Source: Bordetella hinzii LMG 13501
Lineage (GTDB): Bacteria; Pseudomonadota; Gammaproteobacteria; Burkholderiales; Burkholderiaceae_B
Assembly: GCF_001548475.1 (NCBI RefSeq)
Contig: NZ_LRUJ01000010.1
Span: forward strand, 1 to 64,000
Length of the DNA: 64,000 nt
Reading direction: 5' to 3'
The notes beneath the pieces are model-generated. The model was not told the origin of the DNA and did not search any database. It saw only the letters and a list, made by a program, of their open reading frames with translations. Both the position numbers and the translations under genes were made by a program. Within the stretch, counting starts at the first letter, position 1. Each line of letters opens with the position of its first letter. This document shows, piece after piece, positions 17,665 through 27,071 of the stretch.

Positions 17665-18470
17665 ACACGGCCCCGGTCGAGCGCGCCGGCATCGCGGCCC
17701 ACGGGCTGCGCTTCGATCTGGAATACCGCTGGATCGAACCGCGGCGCCGCGACCGCCCGCTGCTGGTCTTCCTGCACGAGGGGCTGGGCTCGGTCGCCAT
17801 GTGGCGCGACTTCCCGGACCGCCTGTGCGCGGGCGCCGGCTGCCGCGGCCTGGTCTATTCGCGGCGCGGCTATGGTCAATCGACCGCGCGGCCGGCCGGG
17901 GAACGCTGGCCGGTGGACTTCATGCACCGCGAAGCCAGGGAGGTCCTGCCGGCCCTGATGGACGCGCTGGGCTTGCAGCAGGAGCGGCCGCTGCTGTTCG
18001 GCCACAGCGATGGCGGCTCCATCGCCCTGTTATATGCCGCCATGTACCCGGAGAGGACGGCCGGCATCGTGGTGGCCGCGCCCCATATCTTCGTCGAGGA
18101 CCTCACCCTGGCGAACATCGAGGCCGCGCGCGCGGCCTATCTGGAGAGCGACTTGCGGCAGCGGCTGGCGCGCTATCACGCCGACCCGGACTCCGCCTTC
18201 TGGGGCTGGAACCAGGTCTGGCTGGACCCGGCCTTCGCGCAATGGAATATCGAGGACCACCTGTCCGGCCTGCGCTGCCCGACGCTGGCCATGCAGGGCC
18301 TCGACGACGAGTACGGCACCCTGGCCCAGATAGAAGGCATACAGCGTCATGCGCCGCAGACGCGCCTGCTGACGCTGCCCGAGTGCCGGCATTCCCCCCA
18401 CAGGGACCAACCCCAGGCCGTCATCCAGGCCGTCGCCGACTTCGTCGGCGGCCTGGCCGGCCACGCATAA
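17661..18470 (+). CDS. Alpha/beta hydrolase of the benzoate operon
   Basis: A 269-residue alpha/beta hydrolase without signal peptide. The oxyanion segment is FLHEGLGS (about 37-44), the nucleophile is Ser116 in GHSDGG, the acid lies around QGLDDEYG and the histidine in ECRHSPHRD. Proteins of this type are often found in box and related aromatic-CoA operons. They may act as thioesterases or enol-lactone hydrolases, recycling CoA from dead-end intermediates, but the substrate is not shown by the sequence. It overlaps benzoate-CoA ligase by four bases and precedes the ABC transporter genes, so it belongs to the same transcript. Confidence 0.82.
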   Translation: MNTAPVERAGIAAHGLRFDLEYRWIEPRRRDRPLLVFLHEGLGSVAMWRDFPDRLCAGAGCRGLVYSRRGYGQSTARPAGERWPVDFMHREAREVLPALMDALGLQQERPLLFGHSDGGSIALLYAAMYPERTAGIVVAAPHIFVEDLTLANIEAARAAYLESDLRQRLARYHADPDSAFWGWNQVWLDPAFAQWNIEDHLSGLRCPTLAMQGLDDEYGTLAQIEGIQRHAPQTRLLTLPECRHSPHRDQPQAVIQAVADFVGGLAGHA

Positions 18471-18489
18471 CAAGCACAGGAGACCCGCG

Positions 18490-19659
18490 ATGCCATCCAC
18501 CCCCCAACGCGCCGCCAGGCTGGCCGGCGCCGCCTTCCTCGCCCTGGCCGCCCACCAGGCGCAGGCCGCCGCTCCCATCAAAGTGGGTTTCATGCTGCCT
18601 TACAGCGGCACCTATGCCGCGCTGGGCACGGCCATCGAAAACGGCTTCAAGCTCTACGTGCAGGAACAGGGCGGCAAGCTGGCCGGGCGCGAGGTCGAGT
18701 ACTTCAAGGTCGACGATGAGTCCAACCCGGCCAAGGGACCCGAGAACGCCAACCGCCTCATCAAGCGCGACAAGGTCGATGTGCTCATCGGCACGGTGCA
18801 CTCCGGCGTGGCCATGGCGCTGGCCAAGGCCGCCAAGGACAGCGACACCACGCTGATCGTGGCCAATGCCGGCGCCGACGCCATCACTGGCCCCATGTGC
18901 GGCCCGGGCATTTTCCGCACCTCGTTCACCAATTGGCAGCCGGCTTACGCCATGGGTCCGGTAGCCGCGGCCAAGGGCCATAAGACCGCCATCACCGTGA
19001 CCTGGAAATACGCGGCCGGCGACGAAGCCGTGGCGGGTTTCCGCGAGGGCTTCGAGAAGTCCGGCGGCAAGGTGATCAAGGACCTGACGGTGCCCTTTCC
19101 CAATGTGGAGTTCCAGTCGGTGCTGACCGAGATCGCGGCCAGCAAGCCCGACATGGTGTTCACCTTCTTCGCCGGCGGCGGCGCGGTGAAGTTCGTGCAG
19201 GACTATGCGGCCGCCGGTCTGGGCAAGAACATCCCGCTGTATGGCTCGGGCTTCCTGACCGACGGCACGCTGCAGGCCCAGGGCGCCTCGGCCCAGGGCC
19301 TGCTGACCACGCTGCACTATGCCGATGGCCTGAACACGCCGCGCGACAACGCCTTCCGCGCCGACTACAACAAGGCCTACAAGCTGGCGCCCGACGTCTA
19401 TGCGGTGCAGGGCTATGACGCCGCGCAGTTGCTGCGGGCGGGGCTGGCGGCGGTGCAGGGCGACATCGGCAAGAAGGCCGATATGCGCCGCGCGATGCGG
19501 GCGGCGACCATCGATTCGCCGCGCGGACCCTTCACGCTGTCGGCCGCCGGCAACCCGGTGCAGGACATCTACCTGCGCAAGGTGGAGGGACTGGAAAACA
19601 AAGTGGTCGAGGTCGCCGTCAAACAGCTGGCCGACCCGGCCCGCGGCTGCAAGCTCTGA
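18490..19659 (+). CDS. Branched-chain amino acid-type ABC transporter substrate-binding protein, probably for benzoate
   Basis: The 389-residue product has a signal peptide (basic start, hydrophobic 8-21, AQA cleavage near 27). The LivK-type periplasmic binding fold follows, starting IKVGFMLPYSGTYAALG. It lies directly after the benzoate catabolic enzymes and before livHMGF-type genes, so it very likely binds benzoate or a close aromatic acid rather than leucine. This is the common arrangement in betaproteobacterial box clusters. The substrate is inferred from context. Confidence 0.92.
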   Translation: MPSTPQRAARLAGAAFLALAAHQAQAAAPIKVGFMLPYSGTYAALGTAIENGFKLYVQEQGGKLAGREVEYFKVDDESNPAKGPENANRLIKRDKVDVLIGTVHSGVAMALAKAAKDSDTTLIVANAGADAITGPMCGPGIFRTSFTNWQPAYAMGPVAAAKGHKTAITVTWKYAAGDEAVAGFREGFEKSGGKVIKDLTVPFPNVEFQSVLTEIAASKPDMVFTFFAGGGAVKFVQDYAAAGLGKNIPLYGSGFLTDGTLQAQGASAQGLLTTLHYADGLNTPRDNAFRADYNKAYKLAPDVYAVQGYDAAQLLRAGLAAVQGDIGKKADMRRAMRAATIDSPRGPFTLSAAGNPVQDIYLRKVEGLENKVVEVAVKQLADPARGCKL

Positions 19660-19665
19660 CGCGCC

Positions 19666-20547
19666 ATGGATCCGGGCATCTTCCTCATCCACGCCCTGAA
19701 CGCGCTGCAGTACGGGCTGCTGCTTTTCCTGGTGGCCAGCGGTCTGACGCTGATCTTCGGGATCATGGGCATCATCAACCTGGCGCATGGCAGCTTCTAC
19801 ATGATCGGGGCCTACATGGCCTTCGCGCTCGGTCCTGTCGTGCAGGCGCATCTGGGCGGCGGCTTTTTCCTCACGCTGGCGGTATGCGTGGCCGCCGCCT
19901 TGCTGCTGGGGTATGTGCTGGAAGCCGTGTTCTTCAGTTTCCTGTACACACGCGACCACCTGCAGCAGGTGCTCATGACCTATGGGCTCATCCTGGTGTT
20001 CGAGGAAGTGCGCAGCCTGCTGGTCGGCAATGACGTGCATGGCGTGCCCATGCCGTCATGGCTGGCCGGCGCGGTGCCGCTGGGCGAGGTCATGACCTAT
20101 CCCGTCTATCGCCTCTTCGTGGCGGCGATGGCCCTGGTCGCCGCCGCCCTGCTCTACTGGGTCATCGCCCGCACCCGGGTCGGCATGATGGTGCGCGCCG
20201 GCGCCAGCAACCGCGAGATGATCGGCAGCCTGGGCGTCAATATCAACCGCCTCTACCGCTGGGTTTTCGCCGCGGGCGTGGCCATGGCCGCGCTGGCGGG
20301 CGCGCTGGCCGCGCCGATGTCGTCGGTCTATCCGGGCATGGGTCATGGCGTACTCATCGTGTGTTTCGTGGTGGTCGTAATTGGCGGCATCGGCTCCATC
20401 CGGGGCACCTTCCTGGCCGCCATGCTGGTGGCCGCCGTCGAGACCTTCGGACAGGTGTGGTTCCCGGCCGCCGCCGGTGTGCTGGTCTATCTGCTGATGG
20501 CCACGATTTTGCTGTTCCGGCCGGAAGGCCTGTTCCGGCAGGGCTAA
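19666..20547 (+). CDS. ABC transporter permease, LivH type (benzoate uptake)
   Basis: A 293-residue inner-membrane protein with about eight hydrophobic segments. The LivH start is recognisable (LQYGLLLFLVASGLTLIFGIMGIINLAHG), a hallmark of this permease family. The EAA-like cytoplasmic loop ASNREMIGSLGVN, which docks the ATPase, lies near residue 182. It follows the binding protein gene by 6 nt. It would pair with the LivM-type permease below to form the channel of an aromatic-acid importer. Confidence 0.93.
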   Translation: MDPGIFLIHALNALQYGLLLFLVASGLTLIFGIMGIINLAHGSFYMIGAYMAFALGPVVQAHLGGGFFLTLAVCVAAALLLGYVLEAVFFSFLYTRDHLQQVLMTYGLILVFEEVRSLLVGNDVHGVPMPSWLAGAVPLGEVMTYPVYRLFVAAMALVAAALLYWVIARTRVGMMVRAGASNREMIGSLGVNINRLYRWVFAAGVAMAALAGALAAPMSSVYPGMGHGVLIVCFVVVVIGGIGSIRGTFLAAMLVAAVETFGQVWFPAAAGVLVYLLMATILLFRPEGLFRQG

Positions 20548-20557
20548 GGAGGGCCGC

Positions 20558-21592
20558 ATGTCGCATCCATCAACGCAGCGCTTCGCGCGCCAGGGCCTGC
20601 CCCTGCTCTGCCTGCTGGCGCTGGCCGCCTTCGCCTTCGTCGGCGGCGATTACTACACCGGCCTGGCGCTGAAGATCATGATCTACAGCATCTTCGCGCT
20701 CGGCCTGCAATTGCTGGTCGGCAGCGCCGGACTGGTCAGCCTCGGGCAGGCCGCCTTCTTCGGCCTGGGCGCCTATGCCGCCGCGCTGCTCTCGCCGGCC
20801 GGCTCGGCAGCCTCGCTGTGGTGGCTGCTGCCGGCCGCGCTGGCCGCCGCCGGCCTTTATGCCCTGGCCACCGGCGCCCTGGCGCTGCGCACCAAGGGGG
20901 TCTACTTCATCATGGTGACGCTGGCCTTCTCGCAGATGGCCTACTACGTCATGCATGACACCAAGCTGGGCGGCGGCAGCGACGGCATCTATCTCTATTT
21001 CCGCCCCGAACCGGCCATCGGCGGCTGGCTGCCCTTCGACCTGGGCGAGGCCCGCAGCTTCTACTTCTTCGTGCTGGGCTGCCTGGCGGCGGCCTGGATT
21101 TTCCTGGCGCTGTTGCGGCGCTCGCCTTTCGGCGCGGCCTTGACCGGCATCGGCATCAATGAACAGCGCATGCGCGCCGCGGGCTACGCCAGCTACCCCT
21201 ATAAGCTGGCCGCCTATGTCATCGCCGCCGTGCTGGCCGGCCTGGCGGGCTTTCTCTATGCCCTGAAGGACGGCTTTGTCACGCCGGAGCTGCTGGCCTG
21301 GGAGCAATCCGCGCTCGTGCTGTTGATGGTCATCCTGGGCGGCCAGTCCCGCCAGGGCGGCGCGGTGCTGGGCGCGGCCGCCTTGCTGCTGCTGCAGGAG
21401 GTCTTTCAATCCCGGGAGATCTTCGGCGGCTTCGCCGATCATTGGCACCTGCCCCTGGGGCTGGCCATCATCGCCCTGGTGGCCTGGCTGCCCCAGGGCC
21501 TCATCGGCCTGGCCGGCCAGTTCCGCCGCAAGCCGGCGGACGGGAAGACCGCCGGCGACACGCTGCCCGTCTCGGGAGACTCCCATGCCTGA
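20558..21592 (+). CDS. ABC transporter permease, LivM type (benzoate uptake)
   Basis: A 344-residue inner-membrane protein of the LivM family. It has the conserved YSIFALGLQLLVGSAGLVSLGQAAFFG region after the first membrane helix, FIMVTLAFSQMAYYV in the middle, and the ATPase-docking loop NEQRMRAAGY near residue 200. It is preceded by AAGGAGGG, a strong ribosome-binding site. Its last eight bases overlap the start of the LivG-type gene. The C-terminal tail after the last helix is hydrophilic. Confidence 0.93.
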   Translation: MSHPSTQRFARQGLPLLCLLALAAFAFVGGDYYTGLALKIMIYSIFALGLQLLVGSAGLVSLGQAAFFGLGAYAAALLSPAGSAASLWWLLPAALAAAGLYALATGALALRTKGVYFIMVTLAFSQMAYYVMHDTKLGGGSDGIYLYFRPEPAIGGWLPFDLGEARSFYFFVLGCLAAAWIFLALLRRSPFGAALTGIGINEQRMRAAGYASYPYKLAAYVIAAVLAGLAGFLYALKDGFVTPELLAWEQSALVLLMVILGGQSRQGGAVLGAAALLLLQEVFQSREIFGGFADHWHLPLGLAIIALVAWLPQGLIGLAGQFRRKPADGKTAGDTLPVSGDSHA

Positions 21593-22334
21593 CATCCTGC
21601 TGCGCGCCCGCGACATCACGCGGCGCTTCGGCGGCCTGGTCGCCGTCAACGGCGTATCGCTGGAGCTGCCGCGCGGCGCCGTGCATGCCGTCATCGGAAC
21701 CAATGGCGCCGGCAAGTCCACCCTCATCAACATCCTGTCCGGCGAGCTGGCGGCCAGCTCGGGCAGCGTAATGCTGGACGGCAAAGACGTGAGCGCCTGG
21801 TCCCAGCCCCGGCGCGCGCAGGCCGGCCTGGGCCGGACCTATCAGCGCTCCACCATCTTCCCGTCCTTGAGCGTCTTCGAAAACTGCCGCCTGGCGGCCC
21901 AATCGCGCCGCCAGCGCTTCTGGCGCTGGACGGCCCGGGCGGCCGACTGCCCGCACAGCGCGGGCCAGGCCGACGCGGCGCTGTCGCGCACCGGCCTGCG
22001 CCAGCAAGCCGATCGCCCGGCCGGGCTCCTGCCCCATGGGCACAAGCGGCAGCTTGAGATCGCCATGTGCCTGGCCGGCACGCCCTCGGTGCTGCTGCTG
22101 GACGAACCCCTGGCCGGCATGGGGCCGGAAGAAACCGAGCGCATACTCGAACTGCTGCAGACGCTGAAGGCCGACCACGCCATCTTGCTGGTCGAGCATG
22201 ACATGGACGCCGTCTTCCGCGTGGCCGACCGGGTGACCGTCATGGTCAACGGCACGGTGCTCGCCAGCGGCGATCCGGCCGCGGTGCGCGCCGACCCGCA
22301 GGTGCAGACCGCCTATCTGGGAGAACAGGCATGA
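21585..22334 (+). CDS. ABC transporter ATP-binding protein, LivG type, with altered signature motif
   Basis: A 249-residue ATPase subunit. Walker A GTNGAGKST is at 38-46, the Q-loop is TYQRST (85-90), Walker B is LLLDEP (170-175), and the switch histidine is 205 (LVEHDMD). The LivG-type signature is normally LSHGE(K/Q)RQLEI. Here it reads LPHGHKRQLEI (about 149-159), replacing the serine and the glutamate, both central to ATP contact in the dimer. The segment before it (AADCPHSAGQAD) also looks diverged. Either the transporter works with an asymmetric site, since LivF below is canonical, or this copy is weakened. It overlaps livM-type and livF-type neighbours by a few bases. Confidence 0.9.
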   Translation: MPDILLRARDITRRFGGLVAVNGVSLELPRGAVHAVIGTNGAGKSTLINILSGELAASSGSVMLDGKDVSAWSQPRRAQAGLGRTYQRSTIFPSLSVFENCRLAAQSRRQRFWRWTARAADCPHSAGQADAALSRTGLRQQADRPAGLLPHGHKRQLEIAMCLAGTPSVLLLDEPLAGMGPEETERILELLQTLKADHAILLVEHDMDAVFRVADRVTVMVNGTVLASGDPAAVRADPQVQTAYLGEQA

Positions 22335-23035
22335 GCGCCGCCACGCTTCTACAAGCCCAGGACCTGCACGTCCACTATGGCGCCAGCCATGTGTTGCGCG
22401 GCGTGGACCTGGCCATCCAAACCGGGGAGTCGGTGGGCCTGCTCGGACGCAACGGCATGGGCAAGACCACACTGATCCGCACCCTGGCCGGGCTGCTGCG
22501 GCCCACGCGCGGATCGGTCGCCGTGCACGGCCGCCCCGCCACCGCGCCGCATGCGGTGGCGCGCATGGGCCTGGCCTATGTGCCGGAAGGCCGCGGTATC
22601 TTTCCCAACCTGAGCGTGCGCGAAAACCTGCTGGTGGCCGCCCGGCCCGGCAAGCACCGGGCCTGGGACTACGCGCGCGTGCTGCGGACCTTTCCCAGGC
22701 TTTCGGAGCGGCTGGAGCACGGCGGCCACCAGCTCTCCGGCGGCGAGCAGCAGATGCTGGCGATCGGGCGCGCCTTGATGACCAATCCCGACCTGCTCAT
22801 CCTCGACGAAGCCACGGAGGGCCTGGCGCCGCTGATCGTGGCCGAGATCTGGAGCATCATCGCCCTGATCCGCGCCTCGGGCATGTCCACCCTGGTGGTG
22901 GATCGCAATTTCCGCGCGGTGCTGGCTCACACCGACCGCTGCGTGGTGATGGAAAAAGGCCGGCTGGTCGAAGGCGGGGACAGCGCCGGATTCGTCCGCC
23001 AGCCCCACCTGCTCACCCGTTATCTCGGCGTCTAG
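22331..23035 (+). CDS. ABC transporter ATP-binding protein, LivF type
   Basis: A 234-residue ATPase subunit with canonical motifs: Walker A GRNGMGKTT near residue 40, signature LSGGEQQML, Walker B LLILDEATEGLAP. The switch residue lies in VVDRNF, where the usual histidine of EH is replaced by an Arg-Asn pair, a change seen in some LivF proteins. It overlaps the LivG-type gene by ATGA and ends the rightward benzoate operon. Its TAG stop lies within a CTAG that also supplies the stop of the convergent gene. Confidence 0.92.
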   Translation: MSAATLLQAQDLHVHYGASHVLRGVDLAIQTGESVGLLGRNGMGKTTLIRTLAGLLRPTRGSVAVHGRPATAPHAVARMGLAYVPEGRGIFPNLSVRENLLVAARPGKHRAWDYARVLRTFPRLSERLEHGGHQLSGGEQQMLAIGRALMTNPDLLILDEATEGLAPLIVAEIWSIIALIRASGMSTLVVDRNFRAVLAHTDRCVVMEKGRLVEGGDSAGFVRQPHLLTRYLGV

Positions 23036-25518
23036 GCCGGCTCGCCCTCGCCGGCCTTGATGGCGGCCTCCGGATCCGGCCGCAAGGACAGCCAGACGCG
23101 CCGCATGGTCGGATCCTCCGGATCGGGATCGTTGGTAAAGCCCAGCCGCGTCATGAGCGTGAGCATGGGCCGGTTGGTCGAGAGCACCAGGCCATCGATG
23201 TACTCCAGCCCCTGCTCACGCGCCTCGGCGATGAGCGCGCTCATCAGCTGGCCGCCCAGGCGCCGGCGCTGCCAGTCATCGCCGATCACCAGGGCATATT
23301 CCGCGCCGCGCCCGTCCGGATTGCGCAAGTAGTGCGCGAAGCCGATGATGACCTCGCGCGGGTGCCCCCGGTTGGCGGGATTGGGCAGCTGGGTGGCCGC
23401 CACCAGCGCCAGCTCGCGGTGATAGTCCACCTGGGTGTAGCGGGCCACCATGCGCGGCGTGAGCTCGCGCATCATGGACACGAAGCGCATATAACGCGAG
23501 CGCTCCGACAAGCCGCGGATGAATTCCTGCAAGGGCTCGCCGTCCTCGGGACGGATAGGCCGGATCACCCAGGGCGTGCCGTCCTCGAAGCGGCGCATCT
23601 GCACCAGGCGCGCCGGATAAGGATGGATGGCCATATGCGGATAGCCCGAGGTCTGCGGCGACGCGCAGGCCGGGGTCTCGGTCAGCGTCATGCGCAGGCC
23701 GCCCGCGCGCAGCCGGTTTTCGCCGGCATACAGGGGATCGATATCCAGCGATTGGATGTCCGGCATCTCGGACACCAGTTCGGAGACCTGCACCAGGGCA
23801 TGCTGCAAAGCCTCGGTGGCCGCATTGCTGACCTGCGGCGCCAGCACCCGGCGCCAGATGCGGCTGCGTTCGATCAGCTGGCGGGCCAGGAAGTTGTTCA
23901 GGGGCGGCAGGTCCATGCCGCGCTCGGCCACCGACAGCAAGGCGTCGGGGCCGCCGGCGCCAAAACGGATGACCGGGCCGAACTTGGCGTCCGAGCGCAC
24001 GCGGATGGCCATGGGCCGGGATTCGGGTTCGACCGGCCGCACATCCAACGGGCCATCGCGCAGCGGGACATGAAAAGCGTCCAGCAGCGCCCGGCATTCG
24101 GCCGGGGCCAGTTCGCGCCGGCCCGCGGCGCGGGCGGCGGCGATCACGGCGCGCGCGGCCGCCATGTCGGGCAGGCGGCCCGGCGGCTCGGGCGGCTGCG
24201 TCTGCAGCAGCAGCTGCTGGTTGTAATAGTGGGTGGCCAGCACGCCGAAGGCGTCGGCGGCGGACTCCGGCGTGCGAAAGGCCGGGGTGCCGGCGTCATC
24301 GAGCATGCGCCGCAACGGCCGCATGCCGGCATCGCCCATGAAACAGCTCACCACCGGCTTGCGGGCCTTGGGCGCGAACTGCGCCAGCTGCCGCGCCACC
24401 GCCGGCATATCGGCCAGCGCGTCGGGCGCCAGCAGCACCAGCACGCCGTCCACGCCGGTGTCGTCGATCAGGCAGTCCAGCAATTGCTGCAGGCGCTCGG
24501 GAGTGAGCGGCGGATAGGTGATGACCGGGTTGCCGGCCGGGGCATCGGGCTCCAGCAGGCTGGCCAGCGTGCGCTGCGTGGCCGGCGACAGCTCGGCCTT
24601 GAGCACGGCGGCCTCCGGCCCGATCAGGTCCAGGGCCAGCTGGGGCGGCCCGCTGCCGTTGGACAACAGCGCCACGCGGCGGCCCCGCGGGCGCCTGGCA
24701 TAGCCCAGCACCTTGACCGCGGAGAAGAGCTGCACGAAGTAGCGCACCCGCACCGCGCCCGCCCGGCGCAAGGCGGCATCGAAGACCGCGTCGGCACCGC
24801 CGGGCTCGCCGCGGCCGGCCTTGAGCACGATGACCGGCTTGACGCTGGCCGCCGCGCGCAGGGCGCTCATGAACTCGCGCGCCGGCCCGATGTTTTCCAG
24901 GTAGAGCACGATGCTGTCGGTGCGCGGATCGCTGGCGAGGAAATCCAGCACTTCCGACAGCCCCACCACGGCCTCGTCGCCCAGCGACACCGCCAGGGAG
25001 AAACCGATGTGCACGTCCTCGGCCCAGTCCATCACGGCCGCCATGATGGAGCGCGACTGCGCCACCAGGGCCACGCGGCCGGCGCGGGCCAGCGTCGGAT
25101 GCTGGCTGAGGTTGAGCCCGGCATGCGGGCGCTGCGCGCCGAAGGAACGCGGCCCCAGCAGCTGGCAATGGTGCTCGCGCGCCCAGGCCTCGCACAAGGC
25201 CAGCGTGCCACGCGGGTAGGGATCGGGCAATTCGTGGGGCAGCAGGATGAGCCCGCGCGGGGCTAGGCGCGCCAGCCGCCGCAGCGTCTCGGGCAATACG
25301 GCCGGGGACACGCACACCAGGGCCAGGTCCACCCGCTCGCCGTCCTCCAGGCCGCTGCACCGCTCGGGCAGCTCCGGCGCCTGGCCCGGCGGGCTGTCTA
25401 TCATGGTGGTCCGGGCACGCAAAGCCCCCGGCAGCACCGAGGCGGCGGGGAGCGTGCGATCGGCCACGATCAGCAAGGACCGGGGCTCGAAAAGCGGTGC
25501 AAGCACGTGTCGGAGCAT
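23032..25518 (-). CDS. Fused NDP-forming acyl-CoA synthetase-like / GNAT acetyltransferase (Pat/PatZ type)
   Basis: The 828-residue product combines a CoA-binding and succinyl-CoA-ligase-like part (about 1-450) with a degenerate ATP-grasp part (about 460-600) and a C-terminal GNAT acetyltransferase domain (about 630-800). The GNAT core is visible as [23 protein letters not shown]. This order is that of PatZ/YfiQ, protein lysine acetyltransferases that acetylate and switch off acyl-CoA synthetases such as Acs. Because it adjoins the benzoate genes, benzoate-CoA ligase is a possible target, as for Rhodopseudomonas Pat and BadA; this is inference. It converges with the ABC transporter operon, sharing the stop tetramer CTAG, and is divergent from gltX. 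Confidence 0.86.
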   Translation of the reverse strand: MLRHVLAPLFEPRSLLIVADRTLPAASVLPGALRARTTMIDSPPGQAPELPERCSGLEDGERVDLALVCVSPAVLPETLRRLARLAPRGLILLPHELPDPYPRGTLALCEAWAREHHCQLLGPRSFGAQRPHAGLNLSQHPTLARAGRVALVAQSRSIMAAVMDWAEDVHIGFSLAVSLGDEAVVGLSEVLDFLASDPRTDSIVLYLENIGPAREFMSALRAAASVKPVIVLKAGRGEPGGADAVFDAALRRAGAVRVRYFVQLFSAVKVLGYARRPRGRRVALLSNGSGPPQLALDLIGPEAAVLKAELSPATQRTLASLLEPDAPAGNPVITYPPLTPERLQQLLDCLIDDTGVDGVLVLLAPDALADMPAVARQLAQFAPKARKPVVSCFMGDAGMRPLRRMLDDAGTPAFRTPESAADAFGVLATHYYNQQLLLQTQPPEPPGRLPDMAAARAVIAAARAAGRRELAPAECRALLDAFHVPLRDGPLDVRPVEPESRPMAIRVRSDAKFGPVIRFGAGGPDALLSVAERGMDLPPLNNFLARQLIERSRIWRRVLAPQVSNAATEALQHALVQVSELVSEMPDIQSLDIDPLYAGENRLRAGGLRMTLTETPACASPQTSGYPHMAIHPYPARLVQMRRFEDGTPWVIRPIRPEDGEPLQEFIRGLSERSRYMRFVSMMRELTPRMVARYTQVDYHRELALVAATQLPNPANRGHPREVIIGFAHYLRNPDGRGAEYALVIGDDWQRRRLGGQLMSALIAEAREQGLEYIDGLVLSTNRPMLTLMTRLGFTNDPDPEDPTMRRVWLSLRPDPEAAIKAGEGEPA

Positions 25519-25646
25519 CGGGGTTTGGCACTATTCTAAAATGCTGTCATCGTAACAATACAACCTGCCCGCCATCCATGGTGGGCAGCGCACGCGCCAT
25601 TTTTCATGGAGGGCCGCCGCGGCCAACGCGGCGCCAATACCGGCCT

Positions 25647-27053
25647 ATGACTTCCGCCAAACCCGTCCGTACCCGCTTCGCTCCCTCGCCCACCGGCTTC
25701 CTGCATCTGGGCGGCGCGCGCACCGCGCTGTTCTCCTGGGCTTTTGCCCGCCACAACAAGGGCGTGTTCGTGCTGCGCATCGAAGACACCGACGTGGAGC
25801 GTTCGACCGACGCGGCCGTGCAGGCCATCCTCGACAGCATGGAGTGGCTGGGCATGCAGCCCGACGAAGGCCCCTTCTACCAAATGAAGCGCCTGGACCG
25901 CTACGCCGAGGTCCTGAAGGACATGCTGGCCGCCGGCACCGCCTACCACTGCTACAGCACGCCCGAAGAAGTGGAAGCCATGCGCGAGGCCGCGCGCGCC
26001 AAGGGCGAAAAGCCCCGCTACGATGGCACCTGGCGCCCCGAGCCCGGCAAGGTGCTGCCGCCTATTCCCGCAGGCCGCAAGCCGGTGATCCGCTTCAAGA
26101 ACCCGCAAGGCGGCGTGACGGCCTGGGACGATCTGGTCAAGGGCCCGGTCAGCTTCGACAACAGCGAACTCGACGACCTGATCATCGCCCGTCCCGACGG
26201 CACGCCCACCTACAACTTCTGCGTGGTGGTCGATGACTGGGACATGGGCATGACCCACGTGATCCGGGGTGACGACCACGTCAACAACACGCCGCGCCAG
26301 ATCAATATCCTCAAGGCGCTGGGCGCCGACGTGCCCCAGTACGGCCATGTGCCCATGATTCTCGGTCCGGACGGCCTGAAGCTGTCCAAGCGCCATGGCG
26401 CGGTCAATGTCATGGATTACGACGACCAGGGCTATCTGCCCGAGGCCATGGTCAACTACCTGGCGCGCCTGGGCTGGAGCCATGGCGACGCCGAGCTGTT
26501 CAGCCGCGACGAGTTCGTCGAATGGTTCGACACCCGCCACCTGTCCAAATCGCCCTCGCAATGGGACCCCAAAAAGCTGAACTGGGTCAACGCCCACTAC
26601 ATCAAGGGCATGGACAACGCCGAACTGGCGCGCCGCGTGGCGCCCCGCATCGCCAAGCGCGGCGGCGATGCCGCGCGCGCCGACCTGCCCGAGATCATCG
26701 GCCTGTTCAAGGACCGCGCCGAAACGCTGGAGCAGCTGGCCGATGACGCCATGCTCTTTTGCGGCCCCTTCCAGCCGGCGCCGGCCGAACTCGTCGCCCA
26801 GCACCTGACCCCGGCCGCCCGCGAGGCGCTGGCCGGCTTTGCCGCCGCCGCCGCCGGCACCGAATGGACGCGCGAAGCCCTTTCAGCCCTGATCAAGGCG
26901 CAGCTGGCCGAGCGCGGCCTGAAGATGCCGCAGCTGGCCATCCCGCTGCGCGTGGCCGTCACCGGCCGGGCCCAGACGCCGGCCGTGGACGCGGTGCTGG
27001 CGCTGCTGGGCAAGGACGCCGTGCTCGAGCGCCTGGCCAAGCTGCCGGCCTGA
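25647..27053 (+). CDS. gltX: Glutamyl-tRNA synthetase
   Basis: GltX charges tRNA-Glu with glutamate. The 468-residue class I synthetase has the HIGH-like motif in [17 protein letters not shown] (about 14-30) and the KMSKS-like motif LKLSKRHG. Between them lie [14 protein letters not shown] and [12 protein letters not shown]. The start at 25647 gives [17 protein letters not shown], the usual distance to the HIGH motif; an in-frame extension upstream lacks similarity and overlaps the divergent promoter region. The gene converges on an MFS transporter gene 18 bp downstream. Confidence 0.97.
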   Translation: MTSAKPVRTRFAPSPTGFLHLGGARTALFSWAFARHNKGVFVLRIEDTDVERSTDAAVQAILDSMEWLGMQPDEGPFYQMKRLDRYAEVLKDMLAAGTAYHCYSTPEEVEAMREAARAKGEKPRYDGTWRPEPGKVLPPIPAGRKPVIRFKNPQGGVTAWDDLVKGPVSFDNSELDDLIIARPDGTPTYNFCVVVDDWDMGMTHVIRGDDHVNNTPRQINILKALGADVPQYGHVPMILGPDGLKLSKRHGAVNVMDYDDQGYLPEAMVNYLARLGWSHGDAELFSRDEFVEWFDTRHLSKSPSQWDPKKLNWVNAHYIKGMDNAELARRVAPRIAKRGGDAARADLPEIIGLFKDRAETLEQLADDAMLFCGPFQPAPAELVAQHLTPAAREALAGFAAAAAGTEWTREALSALIKAQLAERGLKMPQLAIPLRVAVTGRAQTPAVDAVLALLGKDAVLERLAKLPA

Positions 27054-27071
27054 TGCCGGCCGGCCGCGACC

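Noticed and set aside
18490-23035. Branched-chain amino acid (leucine/isoleucine/valine) transporter
   Set aside because: The family is right, but the genes continue the benzoate operon with overlaps and short gaps, so an aromatic acid is the likelier cargo.
23332-25266. A 644-codon plus-strand frame opposite the Pat-type gene
   Set aside because: Gln/His/Arg/Gly-rich shadow; the minus-strand frame encodes a recognisable GNAT and CoA-ligase-like protein.
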